Shown here piece by piece: positions 10,200 to 19,443 of a DNA stretch of 64,000 nucleotides. Within the stretch, counting starts at the first letter, position 1. Each line of letters opens with the position of its first letter. Source of the DNA: Thermoflexaceae bacterium (GTDB lineage Bacteria > Chloroflexota > Dehalococcoidia > Tepidiformales > Tepidiformaceae); the NCBI GenBank assembly GCA_015075555.1, contig JABTUD010000002.1:682001-746000 (forward strand), read 5' to 3'. The position numbers and the translations under genes are program-made. The notes below the pieces were generated by a model that saw only the letters and a program-made list of their open reading frames with translations, did no database searches and was not told where the DNA came from.

Positions 10200-11123
10200 T
10201 CAGGCGGGCGCCTGCGCGGGCTTCGGGCGCTCTGATTCGGGGATGGCCTGCCCAAAGGCCTGCGGGAAGCGTTCGAAGAGCACGCCGGTCTTCCACGGCT
10301 CGGTGCCCTGGAGCACCACCTGCGGGGCGATGTTGTTATAGAGCGTCACCCGGTAGCCTGAGACGCCGAAGCACTTGCCGGTGATCCAGCCACCTTCGTC
10401 GCTTGCCAGGTAGAGGCAGGTGGGGGCGATGTTCGCGGGGTCGCGCTCGGTTCCCTCGGCAGATTCGGCGCGGACGGGGGCGCCGCCAAGGCGGCGCTCG
10501 TCGGGCACGGTGTCGGTCATGCGGGTTGCTGCTCCGGGAGCAATGGAGTTGGCTGTGACGCCGTAGCGCCCGAGCGCACGGGCGCAGCTGAGGGTGAAGC
10601 CCCAGATGCCCATCTTGGCGGCGGCATAGTTGGGCTGGCCGGGCGCGCCGAAAAGGCCGGACCCCGAGGTGAAGTTGATAAGGCGGCCACCTTCGCGCCT
10701 CTGCCGCCAGTGGAGGGATGCAAACCGGGTCGTCGCGAAGGTGCCCTTCATGTGGACGCGCACGACGGCGTCCCAGTCCTCCTCGGTCATGTTGAACACC
10801 ATGCGGTCGCGGAGAATGCCGGCGACGTTCACGAGGATGTCGAGCTGGCCCCACTCGTTCAGGGCCTGGCGGATGAGGTCTTCCGCCTGGTCCATGTCGG
10901 CGACGTCGGCGTAGTTGGCCATTGCGACCCCGCCAGCAGCCTTAATCTCGTTGACGACCTGCTGGGCGGGCGAGTTGTCCGCGCCTTCCCCGGCGACGGA
11001 GACGCCGAGGTCGTTGACGATGACGCGTGCGCCTTCGCTGGCGTAGAGGAGCGCAATGCCGCGGCCGATACCGCGACCGGCGCCGGTGATGATGGCGGTC
11101 TTGCCTTCCAGCTTTCCGGGCAT
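10200..11123 (-). CDS. Short-chain dehydrogenase/reductase (SDR), MFE-2-like
   Basis: A 307-aa classical SDR. The cofactor loop TGAGRGIG begins at residue 14, NVAG is the structural motif, and the catalytic set includes Ser of FTSGSG and the YAAAK Tyr/Lys pair. An insertion after the first strand (NDLGVSVAGEGADNSPAQ) and the long C-terminal tail resemble the 3-hydroxyacyl-CoA dehydrogenase part of peroxisomal multifunctional enzyme 2 and its actinobacterial relatives. It probably oxidises a hydroxyacyl-CoA with NAD. An AGGAAAGG ribosome site precedes the ATG. Confidence 0.87.
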   Translation of the reverse strand: MPGKLEGKTAIITGAGRGIGRGIALLYASEGARVIVNDLGVSVAGEGADNSPAQQVVNEIKAAGGVAMANYADVADMDQAEDLIRQALNEWGQLDILVNVAGILRDRMVFNMTEEDWDAVVRVHMKGTFATTRFASLHWRQRREGGRLINFTSGSGLFGAPGQPNYAAAKMGIWGFTLSCARALGRYGVTANSIAPGAATRMTDTVPDERRLGGAPVRAESAEGTERDPANIAPTCLYLASDEGGWITGKCFGVSGYRVTLYNNIAPQVVLQGTEPWKTGVLFERFPQAFGQAIPESERPKPAQAPA

Positions 11124-11170
11124 GGTGATGGAGATGTACCTTTCCTGAAGTTGGTGTGCAGGCGCAGCTT

Positions 11171-11176
11171 ACCCTA
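11171..11176 (-). promoter_or_regulatory. Candidate -10 element for the SDR gene
   Basis: On the minus strand GTTAGGGTAAGC is read, with TAGGGT as the hexamer 47 bp before the start codon. A very similar CTAGGGTAAT lies before the CoA ligase gene at 53279. Confidence 0.33.
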
Positions 11177-11231
11177 ACGTGAACGCGAGCGTGAACCGCG
11201 CGCTCCACCACTTCCCAAGGAGTCCCCAGGC

Positions 11232-12443
11232 TTGGAACTTGACCCCCGAAGGGCGGGCTTCTCGCCCGAGCGCCTCGAACGCATCACAGCGCACCTTGAA
11301 CGGAACTACGTAGAGCCCGGCAAGATCCCCGGCTGCCAGGTGCTGGTAGGGCGCCGTGGCATCCCTGCGTATTTCCGATCTTTCGGCCTGGCCGACCGGG
11401 AGCGAGGCAAGCCGGTTCAGGACGACACGATCTTCCGCATCTACTCGATGACCAAACCGATCACGTCGGTGGCGCTGATGACGCTCTATGAGCAGGGGCA
11501 CTTCCAGCTGAACGACCCGGTGAGCAGGGTTATCCCGGAATGGAAGACCCACCGGGTCTACGTCTCGGGCGAAGGCGAGAGCATGGAGACGGTGGAGCCG
11601 AAGCAGCCGATGACGTTTCGCAACATCCTGGGCCACACGGCGGGCCTTTCGTACGGGGCGAGCAATCACCCTGCCGACAGCGTCTACCGGGCCCTTCACG
11701 TGGACCGCAGCGAGGGGGAGACGTTGCGAGGCTTCGTCGAGAAGCTCGCGAATGTGCCCCTGCGCTACCACCCGGGTGAGCGCTGGATGTACTCGCTGGC
11801 CACGGATGTCTGCGGCTACCTGGTGGAGGCGATCTCGGGTAGGCGCTTCGACCGCTACCTGCAGGAGGCGATCTTCGACCCGCTGGGCATGAAGGACACG
11901 TCCTTCCGGGTGGCGCCCGAGAAGGCGAGCCGCCTTGCCGCGAACTACCAGCGGCGGCCTGACAAATCGCTCGGACTGGTCGATGACCCGGAGCGCAGCA
12001 CGTTTCTGCGGGAGCCGTCGTTCTTCTCGGGAGGGGGAGGTCTGACGAGCACCACTGCCGACTACTACCGCTTCTGCGAAATGCTGCGCCGCGGGGGGGA
12101 GCTCGATGGGCGCCGCATCCTCGGCTCCAGGACACTGCGGCTGATGACGCAGAACCACCTGGCCGGTGGCCGCGACCTCACGCAGATGGCAATCGGCGCA
12201 TTCTCGGAGACGGCGTACGAAGGCGTGGGCTTCGGCCTCGGTTTCGCCACAACCCTGGGCGAAGTGGCCGCTGGGACCATGGGGGCGGGCGACTTCTACT
12301 GGGGTGGCGCAGCCTCAACGATCTTCTGGGTCGACCCCGTCGAAGACCTCGAGGTCATCTTCATGACCCAGCTCATGCCCTCAGCGACCTTCAACTTCAG
12401 GGGCCAGCTCAAGAGCATTGTGTACGGCGCAATCGAGGACTGA
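11232..12443 (+). CDS. Serine hydrolase, beta-lactamase class C / family VIII esterase type
   Basis: A 403-aa beta-lactamase-fold serine hydrolase. The SxxK nucleophile motif is SMTK in IYSMTKPITS, the second-motif tyrosine lies in RWMYSLATD, and a WGG motif (FYWGGAAS) stands in place of KTG. This combination is usual for family VIII carboxylesterases, so an ester rather than a beta-lactam is the likely substrate. There is no signal peptide, suggesting a cytosolic enzyme. The start is TTG, supported by AAGGAG 9-10 bp upstream; no ATG is nearby in frame. Confidence 0.88.
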   Translation: MELDPRRAGFSPERLERITAHLERNYVEPGKIPGCQVLVGRRGIPAYFRSFGLADRERGKPVQDDTIFRIYSMTKPITSVALMTLYEQGHFQLNDPVSRVIPEWKTHRVYVSGEGESMETVEPKQPMTFRNILGHTAGLSYGASNHPADSVYRALHVDRSEGETLRGFVEKLANVPLRYHPGERWMYSLATDVCGYLVEAISGRRFDRYLQEAIFDPLGMKDTSFRVAPEKASRLAANYQRRPDKSLGLVDDPERSTFLREPSFFSGGGGLTSTTADYYRFCEMLRRGGELDGRRILGSRTLRLMTQNHLAGGRDLTQMAIGAFSETAYEGVGFGLGFATTLGEVAAGTMGAGDFYWGGAASTIFWVDPVEDLEVIFMTQLMPSATFNFRGQLKSIVYGAIED

Positions 12444-12467
12444 CCGGCGGGAAGCTCCACCGGGGGC

Positions 12468-12473
12468 TAACAT
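12468..12473 (+). promoter_or_regulatory. Candidate -10 element for the acyl-CoA carboxylase
   Basis: TAACAT in the context GGGCTAACATG lies 65 bp before the ATG at 12539. The identical core precedes the radical SAM gene. An AGGA ribosome site lies nearer the start. Confidence 0.35.
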
Positions 12474-12538
12474 GACGGCAACCACACGCCCGGGTGCAGG
12501 GCCATCGTGCGCCGGGTAGCCGCTCCAGGAAGACACCG

Positions 12539-15500
12539 ATGACTCTCTCCGCCCTCCTCATCGCCAATCGTGGCGAGGTCGCCATCCGCATTGCGCGGGC
12601 CGCCGCCGAACTCGGGATTCGGACGGTCGCTGTCTACGCGGAGGACGACCAGCGTTCGCTGCACACGCTCCGCGCCGGCGAGGCCCGGCCGCTGCGCGGC
12701 GTTGGCCCGAAGGCGTACCTCGACGGCGAGCAGATCATCGCGGCGGCACGGGAATCCGGCTGCGACGCCATCCACCCGGGTTACGGCTTTCTAAGCGAGA
12801 GCGCCGCGTTCGCCGCCCGCTGCGCGGCTGCCGGGATCACGTTTGTGGGGCCGAACGTCGCCGCCCTGGAGCTGCTGGGCGATAAGGGCCGGGCGCGCGC
12901 GCTGGCCGAGGCGACCGGGGTACCTGTTCTGCCGGGCACGGCGCACCCCACCTCCCTTGAGGAGACGCGAGCGTTCTTCGATTCGCTTGGCGCAGGGGCT
13001 GCGATGGTTATCAAGGCGATTGCCGGGGGCGGTGGGCGCGGGCTCCGCATCGTACGCCGGGCCGAAGAAATCGGCGAGGCCTACGAACGTTGCCAATCGG
13101 AAGCGCGGTCTGCGTTCGGGAACGGCGAGGTCTACGTCGAGAAGCAGGTTGTTCACGCCCGCCATATCGAGGTCCAGGCCGTTGGCGACCGCACGGGAGA
13201 GGTGACCCACACCTGGGAGCGTGACTGCACATTGCAGCGCCGCCACCAGAAGCTCGTGGAGGTCGCACCGGCGCCCGGGCTCGAGCCCGCGTTGCGCGAC
13301 AGGATCCTGGACGCAGCCGTGCAGCTCGCGCGGGCGGCAGGCTGCGACAACCTGTGCACGTTCGAGTTCCTTGTGGACGCGGAAGCCAGCGGGGGCCCGG
13401 AGTTCGCCTTCATTGAGGCGAATCCGCGCCTCCAGGTCGAGCACACGGTCACCGAGGAGGTGACCGGGATCGACCTTGTCCGCACGCAGCTCCAGGTCGC
13501 GGGGGGCGCCACGCTCGGCGAGCTTGGGCTCACGCAGGAGCAGGTCCCGGCGCCACGGGGCTTTGCAATCCAGACTCGCGTGAACATGGAAACGATGGAT
13601 GTCGACGGCACGCCGCTTCCCTCCGGCGGGGTGCTCGCAGCGTTTGAGCCACCCAGCGGTCCCGGGGTCCGGGTCGACACATACGGCTATTCAGGCTATG
13701 CGACGAGCCCACGCTATGACTCGCTGCTGGCCAAGGTCGTCACTCACTCTCCTTCCCCCCGGTATGAGGATGCGGTGGGCCGGGCCTACCGTGCCCTCTG
13801 CGAGCTTCGCATTGAGGGCGTGCCAACGAACACCGCCTTCCTCCAGCGGCTGCTGAGGCGCCCGGAAGTTGCGGCCGGGCCGGTCTACACGCGGTTCATC
13901 GAGGAGCACATTGCCGGGCTGGCAGGCGAGGGTGATGCCGGCGATGAGCACCCCCGCCTCTACTTCGAGTTCGCCCTTTCCGGAGCCGGGGAGACTCCCG
14001 GGCTCGCGGGCGCGCAGATAGACCGGTCCGACCCGCTGGCGGTGCTACATCACGGGAAGTCCGGCCCGGCGCTCGCAACGGTTGCCAGCGCAAGCCAGGA
14101 GGCGGCGGCTGATGGCATGGTGGCCGTCGCTGCCCCGCTGCAGGGCACGATCGTCTCGGTCGACATCGCCGAGGGTGAGCTCGTCCGGCAGGGCCAGCAG
14201 CTTCTCGTGATGGAAGCGATGAAGATGGAGCACGTCATCGCGGCGCCGGTGGGCGGCATGGTGCGGCGGCTTGCGGTAGCGGCCGGCGACGCGGTCTTTG
14301 CGGGGCGGACGCTGGCGGTGATCGAAGAGGCGGAGGTCGGCGTGGCGGAGAGCGGCGCAAAGGTGGAGATCGATCTTGACCGGATTCGTCCTGACCTTGA
14401 GGAGGTGCGGGCACGCCACGCTATCGGGCTCGATGCAGCGCGCCCTGACGCAGTCGAGCGGCGCCGCCGCACCGGCCAGCGCACGACCCGCGAGAATGTG
14501 GAGGATCTCTGTGACCCGGGGAGCTTCATAGAGTACGGGCCGGTGGTCATCGCCGCCCAGCGCCGGCGGCGGCCGGTGGAGGAGCTGATCGAACGCACGC
14601 CGGCGGACGGCATGGTGGCGGGCGTCGGCCGGGTCAACGGCGACCTTTTCGGAGACGAGCACTCGCGCTGCGTTGTGATGTCGTACGACTACACGGTGCT
14701 GGCGGGCACGCAGGGCACGCAGAACCATCGCAAGAAAGACCGGATGTTCGAGCTTGCGGAGAAGTGGCGGTTGCCGGTGGTGTTCTTCACGGAAGGAGGC
14801 GGCGGCCGGCCGGGCGACACCGATGGCGTGGGCGTGGCAGGTCTCGACTGCCTGGCATTCCACTACTTCGGCCGGTTGAGCGGGCTGGTGCCCATCGTGG
14901 GCATCAACTCGGGGCGCTGCTTCGCGGGGAACGCTGCCCTCCTTGGATGCTGCGACGTGGTGATTGCCACTGCCAATTCCAACATCGGCATGGGGGGACC
15001 GGCGATGATCGAGGGCGGCGGCCTGGGCGTGTTCCGGCCCGAAGAGGTCGGCCCCATGGACGTCCAGGCGCCCAACGGGGTGGTCGATATCGCCGTGAGC
15101 GATGAGGCAGAGGCCGTGGAGGTGGCGAAGAAGTACCTCTCATACTTCCAGGGAGCGGTGGCGGATTGGGAATGCGCCGACCAGCGGCTCCTTCGAAGCG
15201 CGATCCCGGAGAACCGTCTGCGTGTCTACGACGTGCGGAAGGTGATTGAGACCCTGGCCGACACGGGCTCGGTGCTGGAGCTGCGCCGTGAGTTTGGGCC
15301 GGGCATGGTGACTGCCTTCGTGCGCATCGAGGGCCGGCCGATGGGGCTGATCGCCAATAACCCCATGCATCTTGCCGGGGCAATCGACAGCGCGGGAGCG
15401 GACAAGGCGGCCCGGTTCATGCAGCTGTGCGACGCGTTCGACATCCCATTGCTTTTCCTTTGCGATACGCCAGGGATCATGGTCGGGCCGGAGGTGGAGA

Positions 15501-15940
15501 AGACGGCGCTGGTTCGCCACGCGGCGCGAATGTTCGTGACGGGCGCGAGCGTCTCGGTGCCGTACTTCACGATCGTGCTTCGCAAGTCGTACGGACTGGG
15601 AGCGCAGGCGATGGCAGGTGGAAGCTTCAAGGCGCCGTTCTTCGCCGTTTCCTGGCCCACGGGCGAGTTCGGGGGAATGGGGCTCGAGGGGGCAGTGAAG
15701 CTCGGCTACCGGAACGAGCTGGCCGCGATTGAAGACCCGGAGAAGCGCCGCGAGCTGTACGAGCAGATGGTTGAGCGGATGTACACCATCGGCAAGGCGG
15801 TGAACGTTGCCTCGCACTTCGAAATCGACGATGTAATCGACCCGATGGAGTCGCGCCGCTGGGTGACGACGGCGCTGCGCTCGGTCCCTCCGCCGGGGCC
15901 CCGGGCGGGGAAGAAGCGGCCCTGCATCGACACCTGGTAG
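12539..15940 (+). CDS. Single-chain biotin-dependent acyl-CoA carboxylase (BC-BCCP-CT fusion)
   Basis: An 1133-aa protein carrying a complete biotin carboxylase. Residues 1 to about 450 form the biotin carboxylase/ATP-grasp part (LLIANRGEVA, GGGGRGLR, EANPRLQVEH). Residues ~530-600 are the biotin carrier domain with MEAMKMEH, the biotinyl lysine being Lys562. From ~640 onward is the carboxyltransferase (VLAGTQGTQNHRKKDRM, GINSGRCFAGNA, LCDTPGIMVG). Bacterial enzymes are usually split into subunits, whereas this one resembles single-chain long-chain or multispecific acyl-CoA carboxylases. It would carboxylate an acyl-CoA using ATP and bicarbonate. The ATG at 12539 opens directly into the conserved N-terminus. 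A tandem CoA transferase follows 42 bp downstream. Confidence 0.93.
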   Translation: MTLSALLIANRGEVAIRIARAAAELGIRTVAVYAEDDQRSLHTLRAGEARPLRGVGPKAYLDGEQIIAAARESGCDAIHPGYGFLSESAAFAARCAAAGITFVGPNVAALELLGDKGRARALAEATGVPVLPGTAHPTSLEETRAFFDSLGAGAAMVIKAIAGGGGRGLRIVRRAEEIGEAYERCQSEARSAFGNGEVYVEKQVVHARHIEVQAVGDRTGEVTHTWERDCTLQRRHQKLVEVAPAPGLEPALRDRILDAAVQLARAAGCDNLCTFEFLVDAEASGGPEFAFIEANPRLQVEHTVTEEVTGIDLVRTQLQVAGGATLGELGLTQEQVPAPRGFAIQTRVNMETMDVDGTPLPSGGVLAAFEPPSGPGVRVDTYGYSGYATSPRYDSLLAKVVTHSPSPRYEDAVGRAYRALCELRIEGVPTNTAFLQRLLRRPEVAAGPVYTRFIEEHIAGLAGEGDAGDEHPRLYFEFALSGAGETPGLAGAQIDRSDPLAVLHHGKSGPALATVASASQEAAADGMVAVAAPLQGTIVSVDIAEGELVRQGQQLLVMEAMKMEHVIAAPVGGMVRRLAVAAGDAVFAGRTLAVIEEAEVGVAESGAKVEIDLDRIRPDLEEVRARHAIGLDAARPDAVERRRRTGQRTTRENVEDLCDPGSFIEYGPVVIAAQRRRRPVEELIERTPADGMVAGVGRVNGDLFGDEHSRCVVMSYDYTVLAGTQGTQNHRKKDRMFELAEKWRLPVVFFTEGGGGRPGDTDGVGVAGLDCLAFHYFGRLSGLVPIVGINSGRCFAGNAALLGCCDVVIATANSNIGMGGPAMIEGGGLGVFRPEEVGPMDVQAPNGVVDIAVSDEAEAVEVAKKYLSYFQGAVADWECADQRLLRSAIPENRLRVYDVRKVIETLADTGSVLELRREFGPGMVTAFVRIEGRPMGLIANNPMHLAGAIDSAGADKAARFMQLCDAFDIPLLFLCDTPGIMVGPEVEKTALVRHAARMFVTGASVSVPYFTIVLRKSYGLGAQAMAGGSFKAPFFAVSWPTGEFGGMGLEGAVKLGYRNELAAIEDPEKRRELYEQMVERMYTIGKAVNVASHFEIDDVIDPMESRRWVTTALRSVPPPGPRAGKKRPCIDTW

Positions 15941-15968
15941 CAGCCCTTCCACAGGCGGGCACCGGCCG

Positions 15969-15974
15969 TATGAT
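15969..15974 (+). promoter_or_regulatory. -10 element, probable leaderless start of the CoA transferase
   Basis: TATGAT ends 8 bp before the ATG at 15983, with no ribosome-binding site between. The spacing matches the elements before 6494 and 9205. Confidence 0.42.
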
Positions 15975-15982
15975 CAGCGGCC

Positions 15983-18217
15983 ATGGATCTGCTGGCCGGA
16001 GAACGTTTTGCCGTTGTGTCGCATAGCCCGGCGGCCGCCTACGCAGGCTGGTTGCTGCGACAGATGGGCGCGGAGGTGGACCACGTTACCGCCCTCGACC
16101 CGGAAGGGCTGGGCGGGTTCCTCGGTGATGGTGCGGGGTTCGCGGCCGCCCCACGGCTGGCAGCAGCAGCGGGCGCGGTTCTCATCACCGATGCACCGGT
16201 GACCCCGGCCAACAGGGCGGCAGTGGCGGACATCAAGAAGCGAGCCCGCGTGCTCTGGATAACCCCATGGGGGCTCGATGGAGCGTGGGCGGAGCGCCCG
16301 GCCAGCAGCCTCGCGCTTTACGCCGCCGGGGGGTGGATGACCCTTGTCGGGGACCCGGAGGGTGAGCCGCTCGCAGCGCCGGGGAGCCAGTCGCACTTCA
16401 TCGCCGGGCTCTTCGCGGCGGTCGCTGCGCTGGCAGGCTATGCGAGCCCTGGCGCCGGGCGTGAGATGCCCGGACTGACCGGAGTCTCGATCCTGGAGTC
16501 GGTTGCAGCGACAACGATCTACGACGCGGTGGCGTTCCAGTACTTCGGGCAACTGCGGGGGCGGGTGGGGAACCGGTACAGCTTCAACCAACCGGTGATC
16601 ATGACTCTCCCCTGCAGGGACGGGTACATCGGCATCCATGCCGCCCTGCATGGGCAGTGGGTGGCCCTCTGCCAGCTGATCGGACACCCCGAGCTCGTCG
16701 ACGACCCTCGCTTTGAATCGCCCACGGAGCGGGGGCGGAACCTGGCGGCGCTCGATACTTACCTGCTGCCGTGGCTTGCAGAACGGACCCGCTTCGACCT
16801 CTACCACGAGCTTCAGCGGCGGCGCATCCCGGCATCGCCGCTGCCGGATATGGCGGAGGTGCTTGCCTCGCCCCAGCTTGCCGCGCGGGACTTCTGGAAG
16901 GAGGTCGTCACGCGATCGGGGCGGGCGCTGCGCGTGCCCGGGCCACCTGCCACGGTGCTCGCAACCAGTGGCCCGGGCCGGGGCCCCCGGGCAGGCGGAC
17001 CCTGGCGCAAAGGGCGGCTCCGGGTGGTTGACGTGTCGATGGGCTGGGCGGGGCCGATGGTCTCGCACATCCTCTCAGCTTTCGGGGCGGACGTGATCAA
17101 GGTGGAGGGCCCAAACCGGTACGACTGGTGGCGGGGCTCGCGCCCGCCGGGCGACGACCCCTCGCTCGCCCTGCACGAGCGAAGCCACGTCTTCAACAGC
17201 GTCAACCGTGGCAAGCGGGGGATAACGCTCGACCTGGCCACGGAGAGCGGGCGCGAACTTGCCCGGGAACTCATCGCTGGAGCGGACGTGGTGGTTGAGA
17301 ACTTCCGCACCGGCGTGATTGAGAAGCTGGGCCTCGCCTACGAGATACTCGCCGGGCAGAACCCGGGCCTCATCATGTTGCGTCAGCCGGGGTTCGGGTC
17401 GACAGGTCCGGAATCCGGGTACTTCGCCTTCGGCAACACGATCGAGGGGATGTCGGGGCTGACCTCGATAACCGGCTACGAGGATGGACCGCCAACCATG
17501 CTGAGCAACGCGCTGGGGGACCCGGTCAGTGGCCTCACGGGGACAGTGGCGGTGCTTTCCGCGCTGGCGGCAAGACGACGCGATGGGCGCGGGCGCCTCG
17601 TGGAGTGCCCGCAGGTGGAAGGCTTCCTGCCGCTCGTGAGCGAGGCTCTAATCGAATACCAGGTGAGCGGCGCAGTTCCGCCACGGCGAGGGAACGCCCG
17701 GCGGGGGCACATCCCATCGGGAGCGTTCCTCTGCGCGGATGGCGAGTGGGCGGTGGTGGAGGTCGAGACGGACGCGCAATGGGCGCTCCTGGCGGCGGCG
17801 ATTGACGAGGAGTGGGCGCTTGACGCCGCTCTCGCGACCGTTGCCGGGCGCGCGGCCCGGCATGGCGAACTCATTTCGGAGTTTCGCACGTGGGCCGCTT
17901 CCCACACCCGCGACGAGGTTCTTGAGGCGTGCCTGTGGGCGTGGACGCCGGCGGCGCCGGTGCACACCGAGGCCGGCCTGCTAACGAGCGAGGCCCTGGC
18001 GGGCTTCTGGACAGGTGAGGAGCGCGCCGTGGTTGGCTTCCACCTCTACCCCTCGCTTCCGATTGTGACGGACGGGGAGCGGCCAATGCCCCCCGGCCCG
18101 GCGCCGATGCTGGGTCAGCACACGGGAGAAGTACTGGCCGCCCTCGGCATAGACGGGGAGAGAATGAGGTCGCTTGCGGCGGAGGGTGTGATTGCGCCAC
18201 CTTCCGCGGACGTGTAG
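15983..18217 (+). CDS. Tandem-fused type III CoA transferase (CaiB/BaiF family)
   Basis: A 744-aa protein made of two CaiB/BaiF-like halves. The first half (to about residue 340) is degenerate at its N-terminus but keeps the C-terminal layout GYIGIHAALHGQW...IGHPELVDDPRF. The second half has the full signature: VVDVSMGWAGPMVSHILSAFGADVIKVE, NRGKRGITLDL, DVVVENFRTGVIEKLGL and the GFGSTGP loop. At the position of the family's catalytic Asp both halves appear to carry Glu (SILES, CPQVE), by eye alignment. It is expected to move CoA between organic acids. The substrate pair is unknown, but the preceding carboxylase and following LLM gene suggest one acyl-CoA pathway. Confidence 0.85.
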   Translation: MDLLAGERFAVVSHSPAAAYAGWLLRQMGAEVDHVTALDPEGLGGFLGDGAGFAAAPRLAAAAGAVLITDAPVTPANRAAVADIKKRARVLWITPWGLDGAWAERPASSLALYAAGGWMTLVGDPEGEPLAAPGSQSHFIAGLFAAVAALAGYASPGAGREMPGLTGVSILESVAATTIYDAVAFQYFGQLRGRVGNRYSFNQPVIMTLPCRDGYIGIHAALHGQWVALCQLIGHPELVDDPRFESPTERGRNLAALDTYLLPWLAERTRFDLYHELQRRRIPASPLPDMAEVLASPQLAARDFWKEVVTRSGRALRVPGPPATVLATSGPGRGPRAGGPWRKGRLRVVDVSMGWAGPMVSHILSAFGADVIKVEGPNRYDWWRGSRPPGDDPSLALHERSHVFNSVNRGKRGITLDLATESGRELARELIAGADVVVENFRTGVIEKLGLAYEILAGQNPGLIMLRQPGFGSTGPESGYFAFGNTIEGMSGLTSITGYEDGPPTMLSNALGDPVSGLTGTVAVLSALAARRRDGRGRLVECPQVEGFLPLVSEALIEYQVSGAVPPRRGNARRGHIPSGAFLCADGEWAVVEVETDAQWALLAAAIDEEWALDAALATVAGRAARHGELISEFRTWAASHTRDEVLEACLWAWTPAAPVHTEAGLLTSEALAGFWTGEERAVVGFHLYPSLPIVTDGERPMPPGPAPMLGQHTGEVLAALGIDGERMRSLAAEGVIAPPSADV

Positions 18218-18254
18218 TCCCCCGGGAGCGGCCGCAACAAGGCCGCCGATGCAT

Positions 18255-18260
18255 TATTGT
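18255..18260 (+). promoter_or_regulatory. Candidate -10 element before the second LLM gene
   Basis: TATTGT in GCATTATTGTTTCG lies 56 bp before the ATG at 18317, giving a leader of roughly 50 nt that would contain the hairpin at 18279-18297. This is one of the few AT-rich spots in the gap. Confidence 0.33.
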
Positions 18261-18278
18261 TTCGCAGCAACGAACTCC

Positions 18279-18297
18279 GGCCCGCGCGAGGCGGGCC
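18279..18297 (+). other. Leader hairpin upstream of the LLM gene
   Basis: A perfect 7-bp stem, GGCCCGC / GCGGGCC, with a 5-nt loop (GCGAG), ends 5 bp before the AAAGGA ribosome site of the gene starting at 18317. It may stabilise the mRNA 5' end or end upstream transcripts; no riboswitch class is recognised. Confidence 0.4.
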
Positions 18298-18316
18298 AAC
18301 GAAAGGAATGTGACCG

Positions 18317-19366
18317 ATGAAGGTTGGAACAGGCTTTGGCGGCGGTTGGCTCACGGGCGTAGCGAACCAGGCACAGCACGCCGAGGAGCTCGGGTACGAC
18401 TTCGCCTCTACCCCGGAAACACAGCACGATTCGATGCTGGCAGCGGCGCTGGCAGCGGCGAGCACCGAGAAGCTTGAGATACAGACAGGCGTCACCATTG
18501 CCTTTCCGCGCAGCCCCATGGTGCTTGCCATGGAGGCCTGGGACATCCAGCACCTGAGCAACGGCCGCTTCACGCTGGGGCTGGGCAGCCAGGTGAAGGG
18601 CCACAACCAGCACCGCTTCAGCACGGAGTGGCCGGGCGCCCCGGCAACGCGGATGAAGGAGTACATCCGGATGCTCCACGCCGTCTGGCACTCGTTCCAG
18701 ACGGGCGAGAAGCCCGAGTACATCGGCAAGTACTACCACTTCACGCTGATGACGCCGAACTTCAACCCGGGACCGCTCGACTACCCACGGCCGCGTGTGG
18801 CCCTTGCCTGCGTCGGTGACGCCATGGCCCGGGTGTCCGGGGAGGTGGCCGACGCGGTCATTCCGCACGGGTTCATGACGGACAAGTACATGCGGGAGGT
18901 AGTCCTGCCGAACATCGCCATCGGGCTGAAGCGCTCGGGGCGTACATGGAAGGACATCGACGTGATTGGGGGAGGGTTCACCGTCTTTGGGGAGACGGAA
19001 GCGGAGATCGAGCAAGGCCTGGACCGGCTGCGCCAGCCCATCTCGTTCTACGGGTCGACCCGGAGCTATCACGAGGTGTTCGAGGTCCACGGGCTGAAGG
19101 ATCTCGGGATGCAGCTCCATTCGCTGTCGCTGCAGGGCAAGTGGGGCGAGATGCAGAAGGTGATCCCCGAGGATGTGCTACGGGTCTTCGCGCAGACCTC
19201 GACGTACGACAGGCTGCCGGAGTTCATTCGTGACCACCGCGAGTACGCCGGCCGGATTGGCCTGGCCCTGCCATCGCGAACGCCCGCCGAGCGGGAACGG
19301 GCGCAGCACATCATTCGGCAGGTGCAGGCAGTCCAGACACCCGGCGTGCCGAGGGGCACGGACTAG
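18317..19366 (+). CDS. LLM-class F420-dependent oxidoreductase (TIGR03617-like)
   Basis: A 349-aa luciferase-like TIM-barrel enzyme of a different subgroup from the one at 8.2 kb. It shows MKVGTGFGGGWL, ASTPETQHDSMLAAALAAASTEKLEIQTGV, MEAWDIQHLSNGRFTLGLGSQVKGH and the late ADAVIPHGFMTDKYM segment. It is expected to bind F420 and carry out hydride transfer on an unknown substrate. AAAGGA lies 10 bp before the ATG. It follows the CoA transferase by 99 bp and is followed by a lipocalin-like gene, possibly in one transcription unit. Confidence 0.88.
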   Translation: MKVGTGFGGGWLTGVANQAQHAEELGYDFASTPETQHDSMLAAALAAASTEKLEIQTGVTIAFPRSPMVLAMEAWDIQHLSNGRFTLGLGSQVKGHNQHRFSTEWPGAPATRMKEYIRMLHAVWHSFQTGEKPEYIGKYYHFTLMTPNFNPGPLDYPRPRVALACVGDAMARVSGEVADAVIPHGFMTDKYMREVVLPNIAIGLKRSGRTWKDIDVIGGGFTVFGETEAEIEQGLDRLRQPISFYGSTRSYHEVFEVHGLKDLGMQLHSLSLQGKWGEMQKVIPEDVLRVFAQTSTYDRLPEFIRDHREYAGRIGLALPSRTPAERERAQHIIRQVQAVQTPGVPRGTD

Positions 19367-19388
19367 GCTTTTTGCGTCTCACGTTCCC

Positions 19389-19417
19389 GGGGGCGCCGCC
19401 GGTGTTGCGACGCCCCC
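19389..19417 (+). other. Intergenic hairpin before the lipocalin-like gene
   Basis: GGGGGCG pairs with CGCCCCC across a 15-nt loop, between the LLM stop and the next start at 19444. It is possibly a transcript-processing or attenuation structure. No T-run follows it, although CTTTTTG occurs just before it. Confidence 0.35.
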
Positions 19418-19443
19418 AACAGACGGCGCCCATGGAGGGATTG

